DNA of 64,000 bases from Candidatus Accumulibacter appositus (GCA_000585055.1 JEMX01000060.1:1-64000), one strand, 5' to 3'; shown: positions 51,484-62,426, numbered from the stretch's first letter. Numbers and translations: made by a program. The notes: a model not told the origin generated them from the letters alone.

Positions 51484-52461
51484 CTATTTACGCGTCGGTT
51501 CGACGTGGCCGCCGAAGCCCTCGCGCATTGCGGAGAGCATCTTTTCTGCGAAGGTATGCTCCTGTCGCGAGCGGAAGCGGGCATAGAGCGCGGCGGTGAG
51601 CACTGCGGCGGGCACGGCCTCGTCGATCGCCGCCTGCACCGTCCAGCGGCCTTCGCCGGAATCCTGCACGAAGCCGCTGTAGCCGGAGAGGTCGGGCTGC
51701 CTGGCCAGCGCAGCCGCGGAAAGATCGAGCAGCCACGAAGTCACCACGCTGCCGCGCCGCCACAGCTCGGCGATATCGGCGAGTTCGAAGTGGTAGCGTT
51801 CATCCGTCGGCAGGGCTTCGCTGTTGGCGTTCCTGAGGATGTCGAAACCCTCGGCGTAGGCCTGCATCAGGCCATACTCGATGCCGTTGTGCACCATCTT
51901 CACGAAGTGCCCAGCCCCGGCCGGGCCGCAATGCAGATAGCCTTGTTCGGCACTGCCGCCTGGCTCTCTCCCTGACGACGGGGGGATGCCGGAAGCGCCC
52001 GGCGCCAGCGTCCGGAACACCGGTTCCAGCCGTTTCGCTGCCGCCGCCTCGCCGCCGACCATCAGGCAGTAGCCGCGCTCCAGGCCCCAGACGCCGCCGC
52101 TGGTGCCGGCGTCGAGATAGGCAATACCGCTTTCGGCGAGCAGGCGTGCACGGCGCACGTCGTCCTTGAAATGACTGTTGCCGCCATCGACGATGATATC
52201 GCCAGCGGCGAAATGGCTGGCCAGCTCGATCACCGTGGCGTCGGTGACCTCACCCGCCGGGACCATGATCCAGGCGGCGCGTGGTGGCGCCAGTTTGTCG
52301 GCCAGGTCGGCCAGGCCAGTGGCGCCGGTTGCACCCTCCTGCACCAGTTGCGCGACGGCTTCCGGCCTGGGGTCGTAGACCACGCAGTGGTGTCCACCCT
52401 GCATCAGTCGCCGCGCCATGTTTGCGCCCATACTGCCCAATCCCAGCATCGCGATTTGCAT
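51484..52461 (-). CDS. gnd: 6-phosphogluconate dehydrogenase (decarboxylating), short GndA/YqeC type
   Basis: Converts 6-phosphogluconate to ribulose 5-phosphate and CO2. The 325-residue protein is the short form often using NAD: nucleotide motif [66 protein letters not shown] (catalytic Lys) and [19 protein letters not shown] 52461 has GGAG eight bases upstream; the longer frame to 52500 is unlikely. Confidence 0.9.
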   Translation of the reverse strand: MQIAMLGLGSMGANMARRLMQGGHHCVVYDPRPEAVAQLVQEGATGATGLADLADKLAPPRAAWIMVPAGEVTDATVIELASHFAAGDIIVDGGNSHFKDDVRRARLLAESGIAYLDAGTSGGVWGLERGYCLMVGGEAAAAKRLEPVFRTLAPGASGIPPSSGREPGGSAEQGYLHCGPAGAGHFVKMVHNGIEYGLMQAYAEGFDILRNANSEALPTDERYHFELADIAELWRRGSVVTSWLLDLSAAALARQPDLSGYSGFVQDSGEGRWTVQAAIDEAVPAAVLTAALYARFRSRQEHTFAEKMLSAMREGFGGHVEPTRK

Positions 52462-52833
52462 GCTCATTACTCCACTTGCTTGGCAAGGAACTTCAGCCAT
52501 ATTACTCCTCCTGCTTCGCAGGGAGGCTCAGCTATCGGTGTCTCCAGTGTGCGGGGAGCGGATGTGCTGCACCTGACATGCAGTTCCGGCCCGCAGGCGC
52601 CACAAGGTACACGCCGAGGGATATTGGCGACTGTTTCGGCTTACACTATCGGCTTGTGAGCAAGATCGCACGATTGCCGGTTCGGCGCCAAGCGGGCAAA
52701 CGCGAAGCGCTGACCGTGGCGGAGGTGAGCTGCCGCTTGACGGGCGTCCGACGTCAGAGGCGGTTCGCCCGCGAGTTGCGGCTTGCTTGCACATTCGCCA
52801 AGCGGCACGCCATATATCAATCAGGGGAAGAAT

Positions 52834-55071
52834 ATGTCTGAAAAAAAGTCCGGGATCATTTACACACTCACGGATGAGGCGCCGCTGCTGGCGACCTGCG
52901 CATTCCTGCCGGTCATCCGGACCTTCACCGGGCCGGCCGGTGTCGAGGTCGAGACCTGCGACATTTCCGTCGCGGCCCGCATCCTCGCCGAATTTCCCGA
53001 CTACCTGAGCGACGAACAGAGGGTCCCGAACAACCTCGCCGAACTCGGTCGTCGCACCCTTCTGCCGGAAACCAACATCATCAAGTTGCCGAATATCAGT
53101 GCCTCGTTGCCGCAATTGACGGCGGCGATCAAGGAACTTCAGGCGCACGGCTTCAAGGTGCCCGATTTCCCGGAGAGCCCGAAGAATGAAGCGGAAGAGG
53201 AGATCAAGGGCCGCTATTCCCGGTGCCTGGGCAGTGCGGTCAATCCCGTGCTGCGCGAAGGCAACTCCGACCGCCGTGCACCGCAGGCCGTCAAGGGCTA
53301 TGTGCGCAAGCACCCGCACTCGATGGGCAAGTGGAGCATGGCTTCGCGCACCCACGTGGCGCACATGACCCATGGCGATTTCTACCATGGCGAGAAGTCG
53401 ATGACGCTGGACAAGGCGCGCGACGTCAAGATGGAGCTGCTCACCAAGAGCGGCAAGGCTATTGTGCTCAAGCCCAAGGTCTCGTTGCAGGACGGCGAGA
53501 TCATCGACTCGATGTTCATGAGCAAGAAGGCCTTGTGCGAGTTCTACGAAGAGCAGCTCGAAGACGCCCGCGAAACCGGGGTCATGTTCTCGCTGCACGT
53601 CAAGGCGACGATGATGAAGGTCTCGCACCCGATCGTATTCGGGCACTGCGTGCGGATTTTCTACAAGGATGCCTTCGAAAAGCATGCCGAGTTGTTCGCC
53701 GAGCTGGGGGTCAATGTCAATAACGGCATGTCCAACCTCTACGACAAGATCGCCACCCTGCCCGAGTCCCGCCGCGAGGAAATCCTGCGCGACCTGCACG
53801 CCTGCCATGAGCACCGTCCCGAACTGGCGATGGTCGACTCGGCCAAGGGCATCACCAATTTCCACTCGCCCAGCGATGTGATCGTCGATGCCTCGATGCC
53901 GGCCATGATCCGTATCGGCGGCAAGATGTGGGGCGCCGATGGCCGCCCCAAGGACACCAAGGCGGTGATGCCGGAATCGACCTTTGCCCGCATCTATCAG
54001 GAGATGATCAACTTCTGCAAGACCAACGGCAATTTCAATCCGGTGACCATGGGTACGGTGCCCAACGTTGGCCTGATGGCGCAACAGGCGGAGGAGTACG
54101 GCTCGCACGACAAGACCTTTGAAATCAAGGAAGCGGGCGTGGCCAATATCACCGATCTGGCGACCGGCGAAGTGCTGCTGTCCCAAAACGTCGAGGAAGG
54201 CGACATCTGGCGCATGTGCCAGGTCAAGGACGCGCCGATTCGCGACTGGGTCAAGCTGGCGGTCACCCGTTGCCGCAACTCCGGCATGCCGGCGCTCTTC
54301 TGGCTAGACCCCTATCGTCCGCACGAAGCCGAACTGATCAAGAAGGTCGAGACCTACCTCAAGGATCACGACACCACCGGTCTCGACATCCAGCACATGT
54401 CCCAGGTGCGCGCCATGCGCTACTCGCTGGAGCGTGTCATGCGCGGCCTCGATACCATATCGGTGACCGGCAACATCCTGCGCGACTACCTGACCGACCT
54501 GTTCCCGATCATGGAACTGGGCACCAGCGCCAAGATGCTCTCCATCGTCCCCTTGATGGCCGGAGGCGGGATGTACGAAACCGGCGCCGGCGGTTCGGCA
54601 CCCAAGCACGTCAAGCAGCTGGTCGAGGAAAACCATCTGCGCTGGGATTCGCTCGGCGAGTTCCTGGCGCTGGCCGTCTCACTTGAGGACCTGGGCATCA
54701 AGACCGGCAACAGCAAGGCCACGATCCTTGCCAAGACGCTGGATGATGCGACCGGCAAGCTGCTCGACAACAACAAGTCGCCTTCGCCGCGTACCGGTGA
54801 GCTCGACAACCGTGGCAGCCAGTTCTATCTAGCGATGTACTGGGCACAGGCGCTGGCCGCACAGACCGAGGACCGGGAACTGGCGGCGCATTTCACCCCG
54901 CTGGCCAAGACGCTGAGCGAGAACGAAGCGAAGATTGTCGAAGAGTTCGAAGCGGTGCAGGGCCAGCCGGTCGATATCGGTGGCTACTACGCCGCCGATT
55001 CGGAGAAGTGCAAGGCTGTGCTGCGCCCCAGCGCAACCTTCAACCAGGCGCTGGCTGCAGCACGCGTCTAA
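52834..55071 (+). CDS. icd: Isocitrate dehydrogenase (NADP), monomeric type
   Basis: Monomeric NADP-dependent isocitrate dehydrogenase, unrelated in size to the 420-residue dimeric form. The 745-residue protein has [14 protein letters not shown] near the start, [53 protein letters not shown] and [21 protein letters not shown] good ribosome site (AGGGGAAG) precedes ATG 52834. It completes, with gltA, sucAB and mdh, most of the oxidative TCA cycle in this window. Confidence 0.95.
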   Translation: MSEKKSGIIYTLTDEAPLLATCAFLPVIRTFTGPAGVEVETCDISVAARILAEFPDYLSDEQRVPNNLAELGRRTLLPETNIIKLPNISASLPQLTAAIKELQAHGFKVPDFPESPKNEAEEEIKGRYSRCLGSAVNPVLREGNSDRRAPQAVKGYVRKHPHSMGKWSMASRTHVAHMTHGDFYHGEKSMTLDKARDVKMELLTKSGKAIVLKPKVSLQDGEIIDSMFMSKKALCEFYEEQLEDARETGVMFSLHVKATMMKVSHPIVFGHCVRIFYKDAFEKHAELFAELGVNVNNGMSNLYDKIATLPESRREEILRDLHACHEHRPELAMVDSAKGITNFHSPSDVIVDASMPAMIRIGGKMWGADGRPKDTKAVMPESTFARIYQEMINFCKTNGNFNPVTMGTVPNVGLMAQQAEEYGSHDKTFEIKEAGVANITDLATGEVLLSQNVEEGDIWRMCQVKDAPIRDWVKLAVTRCRNSGMPALFWLDPYRPHEAELIKKVETYLKDHDTTGLDIQHMSQVRAMRYSLERVMRGLDTISVTGNILRDYLTDLFPIMELGTSAKMLSIVPLMAGGGMYETGAGGSAPKHVKQLVEENHLRWDSLGEFLALAVSLEDLGIKTGNSKATILAKTLDDATGKLLDNNKSPSPRTGELDNRGSQFYLAMYWAQALAAQTEDRELAAHFTPLAKTLSENEAKIVEEFEAVQGQPVDIGGYYAADSEKCKAVLRPSATFNQALAAARV

Positions 55072-55161
55072 GCCGCGGCAAGGCCTTCGGGCCATGATCG
55101 GCGGCCACTCCCCCGGCATGACGCATGCGGGGAATGGCCGCCGCGCTACTGGCGGGGCGGC

Positions 55162-57306
55162 CTAGCCGCGACGCCAGGCGTGGAAGCGCCCCACCCATGC
55201 GAGCAGCTTCTGCGGCGCATGGGCTTTCTTCCAGTTCCCGGCGACGTACTTGTTGGCTTCGGCGAGCGTTGGGTAGATGTGGATGGTGCCGAGAATCTTG
55301 TTCAGGCCAATGCCGTGGCGCATGGCCAGCACATACTCGGCGATCAGGTCGCCGCCGTGCTCACCGACGATGGTGACGCCGAGAATGCGGTCCTTGCCAG
55401 GGACGGTGAGGACCTTGATGAAGCCATGCGCTTCGCCGTCGGCGATCGCCCGGTCGAGATCATCGATGCCGTAGCGTGTCACTTCGTAGGGGATGTTGCG
55501 CGCCCTGGCGTCGGTCTCGTTGAGCCCGACGCGCGCTACTTCCGGTTCGACGAAGGTCGCCCAGGGGATCACCGAGTAATCGGTGCGGAACTTCTTGACG
55601 GGATCGAAGAGCGCATTGACCGCCGCGTACCAGGCCTGGTGCGCAGCCGTGTGGGTGAACTGGAAGGGACCGGCGACGTCGCCGGCGGCGTAGATGTTCG
55701 GGTATTTCGTTTGCAGGAAGTCGTTGGTTTCAATGGTCCGATGCGCGGCGATGCCCAGTTCCTCGAGGCCGTAGCCGCTCAGGTTGGCGGCCCGGCCGAC
55801 CGCCACCAGCAGTATGTCGAAGGGAATACGCACTTCCTCGCCCTCATGTTCGGCGAGCAGGATCTTCTCGCCGTCCTCGACGACAAAGGCTTTCGCCTGA
55901 TGATCGAGCAGCACGGTGATGCCTTCGTCGCGAAAGCGCTGGGTGACCATTTCCGAGACCTCGGGATCTTCGCGGACCATGATCCGCGGCCCCTGTTGCA
56001 CCTGCGTCACCTGCGCACCGAAACGAGCGAAGGCCTGCGTCAGTTCGCAACCGATCGGGCCGCCGCCGAGGACCAGCAGTCGGCGCGGCAGTTGGCGTAG
56101 GTCCCAAATGGTGTCGGAGGTGTAGTAGCCGACCTCTTCAATGCCCGGTAGCGGCGGTACGAAGGGCCGGCCGCCGGTGGCGATGACGATGCTGCGCGTC
56201 GTCAGCCGCTCGTGCTCGCCGCTGTTACGGACGAACTCGACCTCCCATGGCGAGACGATCCTGGCGCTGCCGGCGATCACTTCGACGCCGAGCTCGCTGT
56301 AACGCTCGGCCGAGTCGTGCGGTTCGACGGCCTTGATCACTCGTTGCACACGCTCCATCACCGCGGCGAAGTCGAACGCCGCCTTTGCTTCGCGGATGCC
56401 GAATTCCTGCGAGCGTTGCATGTGCGAGAGCAGCTTGGCCGAGCGGATGATCGCTTTCGACGGCACGCAGCCGGTGTTCAGGCAGTCGCCACCGAGTTTG
56501 TGTTTTTCGATCAGCGTCACCTTGGCCTTGACTGCCGCGGCGATGTAGGCGGTGACCAGTCCGGCCGAGCCGGCACCGATGACAATCAGATTGCGATCGA
56601 AGCGCGCCGGCTTCTTCCACTCGGCGTAGACTTTGCGCGCTGCCAGGGCGTCGACGATCTTCTTGGCAAGCAGCGGGAAAACGCCGAGCAGCACAAAGGA
56701 GCCGAGCAGGGCCGGCGAGAGAATCCCTGCCAGCGAGTCGATCCCGGCCAGCTGCGTGCCGGCATTTACATAGACCAGCGTGCCAGCGAGCATGCCGAGC
56801 TGACTGACCCAATAAAAGGTGCGCGTCTTGAGCGGCGTCAGTCCCATCACCAGGTTGATGACGAAAAAGGGGAAGAGTGGCACCAGACGCAGGGTGAACA
56901 GGTAGAAGCCGCCTTCCTTGGCGATGCCGGCGTTGATCGCTCGCATGCGGTCGCCGAAGCGCTTCTGTACCCAGTCGTGCAAGAGGAAGCGTGATGCCAG
57001 AAAAGCCAGGGTAGCGCCCAGCGACGAGGCAAAGGAGACCAGCAGCAGCCCCCAGAAGAGGCCGAAAATCGCGCCGCCGGCGAGCGTCATCACCGCGGCA
57101 CCGGGCAGGGACAGCCCGGTCACGGCCACGTAAGCGACGAAGAACAGCAAGCCTGCCTTGACCGGCTGCGCTGCACGCCAGGCTTCGATCGCCTCCTGCT
57201 GGCTCTTGAAGTAGTCGATGCTCAGGAAGCGACCGAGGTCGAGCGCGAAGTAGGCGAGCAGCAGACCTGCCAGGGCAGCAATCAGCAGCAGTCGTCGAGT
57301 GTTCAT
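55162..57306 (-). CDS. Fusion of a TVP38/TMEM64 (SNARE-associated) membrane domain with a mercuric-reductase-like flavoprotein
   Basis: A 714-residue fusion. Residues 1-225 form the TVP38/DedA-like membrane domain (FVAYVAVTGLSLPGAAVMTL, AGGAIFGLFWGLLL, TLRLVPLFPFFVINLVMGLT). Residues 238-714 are a class I pyridine nucleotide-disulfide oxidoreductase: VIGAGSAGLVTAYIAA, redox pair GGDCLNTGCVPSK (C275/C280), LLVLGGGPIGCELTQAFARF and the C-terminal HIYPTLAEANKYVAG. No N-terminal HMA domain and no C-terminal vicinal Cys pair, so mercury reduction is unlikely. It lies directly downstream of arsS, a pairing seen in arsenosugar loci. Confidence 0.85.
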   Translation of the reverse strand: MNTRRLLLIAALAGLLLAYFALDLGRFLSIDYFKSQQEAIEAWRAAQPVKAGLLFFVAYVAVTGLSLPGAAVMTLAGGAIFGLFWGLLLVSFASSLGATLAFLASRFLLHDWVQKRFGDRMRAINAGIAKEGGFYLFTLRLVPLFPFFVINLVMGLTPLKTRTFYWVSQLGMLAGTLVYVNAGTQLAGIDSLAGILSPALLGSFVLLGVFPLLAKKIVDALAARKVYAEWKKPARFDRNLIVIGAGSAGLVTAYIAAAVKAKVTLIEKHKLGGDCLNTGCVPSKAIIRSAKLLSHMQRSQEFGIREAKAAFDFAAVMERVQRVIKAVEPHDSAERYSELGVEVIAGSARIVSPWEVEFVRNSGEHERLTTRSIVIATGGRPFVPPLPGIEEVGYYTSDTIWDLRQLPRRLLVLGGGPIGCELTQAFARFGAQVTQVQQGPRIMVREDPEVSEMVTQRFRDEGITVLLDHQAKAFVVEDGEKILLAEHEGEEVRIPFDILLVAVGRAANLSGYGLEELGIAAHRTIETNDFLQTKYPNIYAAGDVAGPFQFTHTAAHQAWYAAVNALFDPVKKFRTDYSVIPWATFVEPEVARVGLNETDARARNIPYEVTRYGIDDLDRAIADGEAHGFIKVLTVPGKDRILGVTIVGEHGGDLIAEYVLAMRHGIGLNKILGTIHIYPTLAEANKYVAGNWKKAHAPQKLLAWVGRFHAWRRG

Positions 57307-57400
57307 TACAGGCTTTCCGATCTTGTGGTGTCAGTAGACTGCACGCTCGTCCTATGCGCCGCTGTTCTTAGGTGCCTGGCTGGCCTTCTTGAATTCACGA

Positions 57401-58411
57401 TCAGCTGCCGCAAATCGGTGCCGCGGCAACTTCTTCGCCGAGCGCGCCGCCGCAACTCGACCCCTGTCCCGCCGTACAGCCATAGCAATGATCGGCGACG
57501 CGGATGGCGCGCCCTTCGAGGGCCGCGGCGCTGACCTCGGTGATATGCAGGCGTGGCTGGCCGGGCTTGCCCGCTGCCTGGCCAAGCGGTAGGCCGAGCT
57601 GCTGGTTGAAGTCGCAATCGTAGAGATAGCCCTGCCAGTCGATCGACAGCAGATTACGGCACATCACCTGTTCGAGGTTGGCGTCGCGATGGGCGCCGCG
57701 CAGCAGTTTCATATAACTGTTGAACTGGCCTTTGGAGATCAGCATCGACCCAAAACGCTGGATCGGCATGTTGCTGAGCGTGAACAAGTCGTTGAAGACG
57801 ATGCCGAACTCCTGCCCGAGATGCTCGCGGTAGGCGGCGGTCAGCGCTTCCTGCGGGGGCGGCAGGGTCGGCCCCTGCGGGTTGAAGACCAGATTCAGGA
57901 TCAGGTCGCTGTCGGGCGCCGCGTAGCCAAGCGCATTGAGCCGCTGCAGGCCACGGATGCTGGCGTCGAAAGTGCCCTTGCCGCGTTGCCGGTCGACGTT
58001 CTCTTCAAGATAGCAGGGCAGCGAGGCGACCACCTCGACGCCATGTTCGGCCAGGAAATCGGCTAGATCCTCATGCCCTGGCTCCTCGAGGATGGTCAGA
58101 TTGCAGCGGTCGATGACGCGCAGACCGCGTTGCCGCGCGGCGACCACCAGGCGGCGGAAATGCCTGTTCAGTTCCGGCGCGCCGCCGGTCAGGTCGAGCA
58201 CCTTGACTTCGGGGCTGGCGGCAATGAAGGCCAGCAGCGCTTCGATCGTCTCGGCGGTCATTTCCTCCTTGCGCTGCGGGCCCGCATTGACGTGGCAATG
58301 CAGACAACTCTGATTGCAGCGATAGCCAAGATTGACCTGCAGGGTTTCGACCGAGCGCCGGCGCAAGGCCGGGAAAGAGCTGATCGCGAGAAGGGGTAGG
58401 GTGGCGTGCAT
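57401..58411 (-). CDS. arsS: Arsenosugar biosynthesis-type radical SAM protein (ArsS)
   Basis: A 336-residue radical SAM enzyme: the cluster motif is GYRCNQSCLHCHVNAGP (C32, C36, C39), followed by VLDLTGGAPELNRHFRRLV and DRCNLTILEEPGHEDLADFL. The C-terminal part has DCDFNQQLGLPLG and a second cysteine cluster, DHCYGCTAGQGSSCGG. These blocks fit ArsS, which forms a dimethylarsinoyl-sugar from S-adenosylmethionine. No arsM is in the window. ATG 58411 has GGAG eight bases upstream. Confidence 0.88.
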   Translation of the reverse strand: MHATLPLLAISSFPALRRRSVETLQVNLGYRCNQSCLHCHVNAGPQRKEEMTAETIEALLAFIAASPEVKVLDLTGGAPELNRHFRRLVVAARQRGLRVIDRCNLTILEEPGHEDLADFLAEHGVEVVASLPCYLEENVDRQRGKGTFDASIRGLQRLNALGYAAPDSDLILNLVFNPQGPTLPPPQEALTAAYREHLGQEFGIVFNDLFTLSNMPIQRFGSMLISKGQFNSYMKLLRGAHRDANLEQVMCRNLLSIDWQGYLYDCDFNQQLGLPLGQAAGKPGQPRLHITEVSAAALEGRAIRVADHCYGCTAGQGSSCGGALGEEVAAAPICGS

Positions 58412-58519
58412 CTTGTTGTTCTCCGGTTAACCTTCCCGCCTTGGTCGAGCGCACGGGGTGTTTCCTTACAGTGCGCGAAGCGGTCGGCCGGAGCATAGGC
58501 TCTGCTTGGGCCGGCGGCG

Positions 58520-58972
58520 CTATGGCGTGACGGCAGCTTCCGCCAGGCCGGCCAGGGCCTGGCGTAGCTTCTCGGCAACCGGGCACTGCGCGACGCCGTG
58601 CCGTTGGGCCAAGAAGAGGGGGTCGTTGTAGCCCAGCCAGACCTGCGAACTGTCGTCCTCCCAGATCAGCGCCTTGAGCGGCAGATCGATGCCGACCGTT
58701 TGCGCACATTCCATGAGCGGCGTGCCGCCCTGCGGATTGCCGAAGATGATGACCTGGGTGGCGCGAAGGGACTTGCCGATCTTGGCCGCGCCGGCGGCGT
58801 GATCGATGCGCGAGAATACGGTGAGTCCGCGTTCCTTGACGACTTTCTCGAAGCGGTCCATGGTCTCGAGCACGCTATAGGGACTCTTGACGACCACCAG
58901 GCCTTCGGCAGCGGAGGCCAGCGCGACGACGGCCATGAGGGCGAGGGCGACGAGCGAATGCAGGGTCTTCAT
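58520..58972 (-). CDS. Secreted DUF302 family protein
   Basis: A 150-residue periplasmic protein: signal peptide (residues 1-22, ending ASA), then a DUF302 domain with VVKSPYSVLETMDRFEKVVK, GLTVFSRIDHAAGA, QVIIFGNPQGGTPLMECAQT and LPLKALIWEDDSSQVWLGYN. The ribosome site AAAGGAG precedes ATG 58972. Function of the family is unknown. Confidence 0.87.
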   Translation of the reverse strand: MKTLHSLVALALMAVVALASAAEGLVVVKSPYSVLETMDRFEKVVKERGLTVFSRIDHAAGAAKIGKSLRATQVIIFGNPQGGTPLMECAQTVGIDLPLKALIWEDDSSQVWLGYNDPLFLAQRHGVAQCPVAEKLRQALAGLAEAAVTP

Positions 58973-59118
58973 GAAGAACTCCTTTCAGGTTTGCTCAGGG
59001 GTTCATTCACTATGACAGCAAATCGACGTGCAGAGAAGCCCGGCGCCGGGCCTCGTCGATCAGAATCCTGCGCGACGTCGTACGGCTTGTCACGGTGGCG
59101 AATTCACCCGGGGGGAGC
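58973..59118. other. Intergenic region, nothing recognised
   Basis: 146 bases between the DUF302 gene and the lipoprotein gene, both minus strand. TCACTATGACAGCAAATCG near 59007 is the only promoter-like stretch for the DUF302 gene. Confidence 0.25.
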
Positions 59119-60336
59119 TCACTTGGAAATGGTGATCGGCAGGTCGACGCCCTTGATCTCGCCGACGGCGGTCTGGAAGAGGTCGCCGAGCATGGCGAAA
59201 GTGGCGCGGTCCCACTGCGTGTCGCCGACACTGTAGGCGCGTCCCGCAAAGTCGATCGACGCAATGGTCGTCGCCGGAGCTTGCTCGGAGATCTCGATGT
59301 GCAGTGCCGAGCGGGGGTTCTCCGCGGTAGCCCCGGTGCGTGGGTCGGGAGCGACGTCGAACTCTGGAACTGCACGCGCGCCGTTGGCGACAAAGGCCAG
59401 CATTTGCAACATGCTGCGCAGCTTGATCGCGCCGCGGATGGCGAAATCGCCGCCAGGGCCGTCTGCTCGCACATCGAGGAAGACGAAGCCGCGCGGGTTG
59501 CGCTTGATGCGTTCGTTGAGCTCGAAACGTGCCTGATTGCCGAGTGACATGGGATCGACGTTCATCACCACGACGCGCCCGGCCTGAAAGCGCGTCAACT
59601 GGTAGTGGCCGTCGGCGTTCTGTCGCCACTGCAGGCCCTCCTTGTCGGCATTGATGAAGTCGGCCGCGCTTGGTGCTGCTTTCAGCGCTGGCGCTATCGG
59701 CTCCTCGAAGATCAGCGTGCGGACGAATAGCTTGCGGTTGTCGTTCAGCCAGCGCAGGTGCGTCGCGATGCGTCGGAACTCGGCGTACTCCTGCGCCAAT
59801 GCCGGGTCGTTGGCGACGAAACGGCGGAAGCTGCCGTCGGCGTTCTGCACTTCGATTCCAGACGCCAGCAGGCGCATGACGCGGTCGATGGCGCCGCCCT
59901 GGAAGACCAGGAACTCGAAGGCCTGATCCTTGAATGGTGTCAGAATGCGCTCGGTGAAGGCCTGCCCGGAGAGCGGATGAATGCTGAAAGTCGGGTTCTC
60001 GGAGGCGCCGGTGCCGACGTTCAGGCCCAGGAAGCTGTCGCCCGAGCTGCGGTGCCATTCGCCGCCGACTCCGAGCGTCGTCGTCCAGTTGAAGGTCGCG
60101 GCAATGGTCGAGGTCGAAGTGAAATGCACCGGCATGCCGTTGTCGGTGCGGGCGATGTTCAGCAGCAGTAGCTTTTGGTCGAGGCGGCTGGTGACTTCGT
60201 CGTAGCCAAGTACCTGACGCTCCAGCACCGGCGGGCCGGCGCAGCCAGCGATGGCCAATGCCAGCAGGGCAGGGGCGGCGCTGCGCGCCATGGCGGCGAG
60301 TCCGGAGGCGGCGGTATGTCGATAGGGGGATTCCAT
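59119..60336 (-). CDS. Putative outer membrane lipoprotein of unknown function
   Basis: A 405-residue protein with a lipobox in ALAIAGCAGPP (Cys near residue 32), so probably a lipoprotein. The mature part contains LNIARTDNGMPVHFTSTSTI followed by ATFNWTTTLGVGGEW, a pattern I associate with uncharacterised lipoproteins of proteobacteria, and no enzyme motif. ATG 60336 has AGGA at ten bases; ATG 60291 (MARSAAPALLALAIAGC) would give a more compact signal peptide. Confidence 0.65.
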   Translation of the reverse strand: MESPYRHTAASGLAAMARSAAPALLALAIAGCAGPPVLERQVLGYDEVTSRLDQKLLLLNIARTDNGMPVHFTSTSTIAATFNWTTTLGVGGEWHRSSGDSFLGLNVGTGASENPTFSIHPLSGQAFTERILTPFKDQAFEFLVFQGGAIDRVMRLLASGIEVQNADGSFRRFVANDPALAQEYAEFRRIATHLRWLNDNRKLFVRTLIFEEPIAPALKAAPSAADFINADKEGLQWRQNADGHYQLTRFQAGRVVVMNVDPMSLGNQARFELNERIKRNPRGFVFLDVRADGPGGDFAIRGAIKLRSMLQMLAFVANGARAVPEFDVAPDPRTGATAENPRSALHIEISEQAPATTIASIDFAGRAYSVGDTQWDRATFAMLGDLFQTAVGEIKGVDLPITISK

Positions 60337-60476
60337 GTCTGTGCTGTCCTCGGTAGAGGTCGTCTGAGAAGCTTCTGTTTTTTCAGTAGCGAATGTTCAG
60401 CGGCAGCGTTTGCGCCGCGTCCGCTGAATCACGGTAGAGGCGGCTGCATCCTGTCCGCAGCCGCGAGACGCAGTGA

Positions 60477-62426
60477 CTAGCTTCGTTTGCTGCCGAGGCC
60501 GAGCCATCGCGCCATGCTCTTGCGCTCGGGTGCCGGCGGAATTTGCGGCCCCGGCGGCGGATCGTCCGAGCGACCCTTGCGGTGTCTATAGTCGTGAGCG
60601 CCCCTCTGCGGGTAATCGAGGGTGTCTTCGATTTCCCGGCGCAGGCCTGGATCGAAGTCGGGGAACGGCAATCGATCGTCTACGCGCCAGTCTTCCACCT
60701 TGACTTCAGCCGCGCGACCGCGTTCGCCATCGACCCCTTCATCGCGCCTGAAATATAGGGTCTGCGAAGGGAAGGCGAAGCCGCTACCGCCGTCCTTCAC
60801 GATGTCGGCGATACGAAGAAAGATGTCCTCCTGGATGGCGAGAAAGCTGTCCTGGTCCTGGCACTGCAAGTAGGCGAAAACCTCGATGTCGAGGGAATAT
60901 GCGCCATAGCCGACGAAGCGCGCTCGCGCCGGCACCGGGGTCACCTTGGGGTGACCAAGAAGTAGTTTGCGCAGTTCCGCCAGGACGTAGCGCAGCTGGT
61001 CCGGGGTGGTTTCGTAGCGCAGCTGCAGAACCGCCTTAAGCAAGCGAAAGTCGCGCGCAGCGAAGTTGTCCAGTTTCATCTGCGAGAACTCGGCGTTGGG
61101 GACCGTAACGATGGTTCGCTCCAGCGAGCGAATCCGTGTCGAGCGCAGACCGATCTCCTCGACGGTGCCGATCTGGTCGCCGTAACGGCAAAAGTCGCCG
61201 ACCCGCAGCGGCCGGTCCGCGAACAGGGTCAGACCACCGATGATGTTCTCCAGGGTCGGCCGGGCGGCGAGGGCGATGGCCAGGCCGCCGACACCGAGAC
61301 CGGCCACCAGCGGGGCGATCGGGATGCCGACGGTTTCCGCCGCGTAGATGCCCAGGTAGGCGAGAACGACCACACTCACCAAGCGAAAGACGACCCTCAG
61401 CAAGGCCGGGTCAACACGACGTTTCTGCGCCGAGTTCTCTTGACTGAAAGCGACGCTGTCGGCAAGCCGACCCGCAAGGACGACAGCGAGCACAGCGAGG
61501 CTACCGATCTTCACGACCAGTGCGATGGTAGAAACGACCACATATGGGGTTTCGAAGAGACCAATCGCAGTGAAAGACGCCAAGCCGATAAGATGTGCAA
61601 TGAAAAAAGACGCAAGCAGAGCAAGTGGCACGCCAAATCTGACGGACGGGCGAGAAATTCGGTGTCTTTCATCCCAGCGGGCGCCTTGACGATACAGAAA
61701 CCGGATAATTGCTGCTGAAATGATGAAAAGCAAACAAATGGAAATCCACTGCCATACCCCTTGGCCAAGAACAATTTCTTTCGCCCAATCAGGAAAATTA
61801 TTGGCAAGCTCTCTCGGCAGCAAAACGCCGGGACTGGAAAGGACTTTTTCGTATAGTCCGACAGATGCTCCCTTCTTATAGGGAAGATCCTTGGCCAGCG
61901 CGTAATAATCATCGAGATTTTCGATGGTTTCTTTGGTAAAGAGAAATTCGCCAGCGTTGGGTCCCTCAGAAATTTTGGCGATCTCGATCTTTGTGTTGGG
62001 GATGCTCCAGCGCACGATCCCCTGTTCCGCAGCCTCTTCATCGTCCGGAATGTCTTCGAACGGCGGCAGTTCGACCCGGTCGAGAATCTCTTTCAGCAGA
62101 ATCATTTTGATGGTCATGTCTGCGAGACGATCGACGCCACGCAAGCCGCCGAAGTCAATCGTATCAGCGGCTCGCAAGAGTGGCCTGGCGATGTCGGTAC
62201 GGGGCTTGTCGCTCTGCCAGGCGTCCACGGCTGTGCTTATATCGCGCATATAGGTTCGCAAGGTGTCGCGCGGACTCGAGGTATCCGCCGACCGCAATGG
62301 ATACGGATCCTCGATCGCGCCAAGGATCGCGCCAAGATGGCCCGGTTGCGCTAGCGTTTGAGGCGCGAGAAGCACCAGGATGAAAAGCAATAGCCAGCGA
62401 AGCCGCCGAAAGAGAATCCTGATCAT
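60477..62426 (-). CDS. Mechanosensitive channel of the MscS family, large form
   Basis: A 649-residue protein with a signal peptide (ending TLAQ), a long periplasmic N-terminal part of about 210 residues, four to five membrane helices and the MscS pore/beta domains: APLVAGLGVGGLAIALAARP, TLENIIGGLTLFADRPLRVG, DFCRYGDQIGTVEEIGLRST, VTVPNAEFSQMKLDNFAARD. The C-terminal 90 residues are Arg/Pro/Asp-rich and cytoplasmic. ATG 62426 (MIRILFRRLRW) gives a proper signal; the longer frame to 62558 overlaps the TAXI gene stop. Confidence 0.88.
   Translation of the reverse strand: MIRILFRRLRWLLLFILVLLAPQTLAQPGHLGAILGAIEDPYPLRSADTSSPRDTLRTYMRDISTAVDAWQSDKPRTDIARPLLRAADTIDFGGLRGVDRLADMTIKMILLKEILDRVELPPFEDIPDDEEAAEQGIVRWSIPNTKIEIAKISEGPNAGEFLFTKETIENLDDYYALAKDLPYKKGASVGLYEKVLSSPGVLLPRELANNFPDWAKEIVLGQGVWQWISICLLFIISAAIIRFLYRQGARWDERHRISRPSVRFGVPLALLASFFIAHLIGLASFTAIGLFETPYVVVSTIALVVKIGSLAVLAVVLAGRLADSVAFSQENSAQKRRVDPALLRVVFRLVSVVVLAYLGIYAAETVGIPIAPLVAGLGVGGLAIALAARPTLENIIGGLTLFADRPLRVGDFCRYGDQIGTVEEIGLRSTRIRSLERTIVTVPNAEFSQMKLDNFAARDFRLLKAVLQLRYETTPDQLRYVLAELRKLLLGHPKVTPVPARARFVGYGAYSLDIEVFAYLQCQDQDSFLAIQEDIFLRIADIVKDGGSGFAFPSQTLYFRRDEGVDGERGRAAEVKVEDWRVDDRLPFPDFDPGLRREIEDTLDYPQRGAHDYRHRKGRSDDPPPGPQIPPAPERKSMARWLGLGSKRS

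Noticed and set aside
55162-57306. Mercuric reductase (merA)
   Set aside because: Shares the disulfide oxidoreductase core but lacks the HMA domain, the C-terminal Cys pair and any mer genes nearby.
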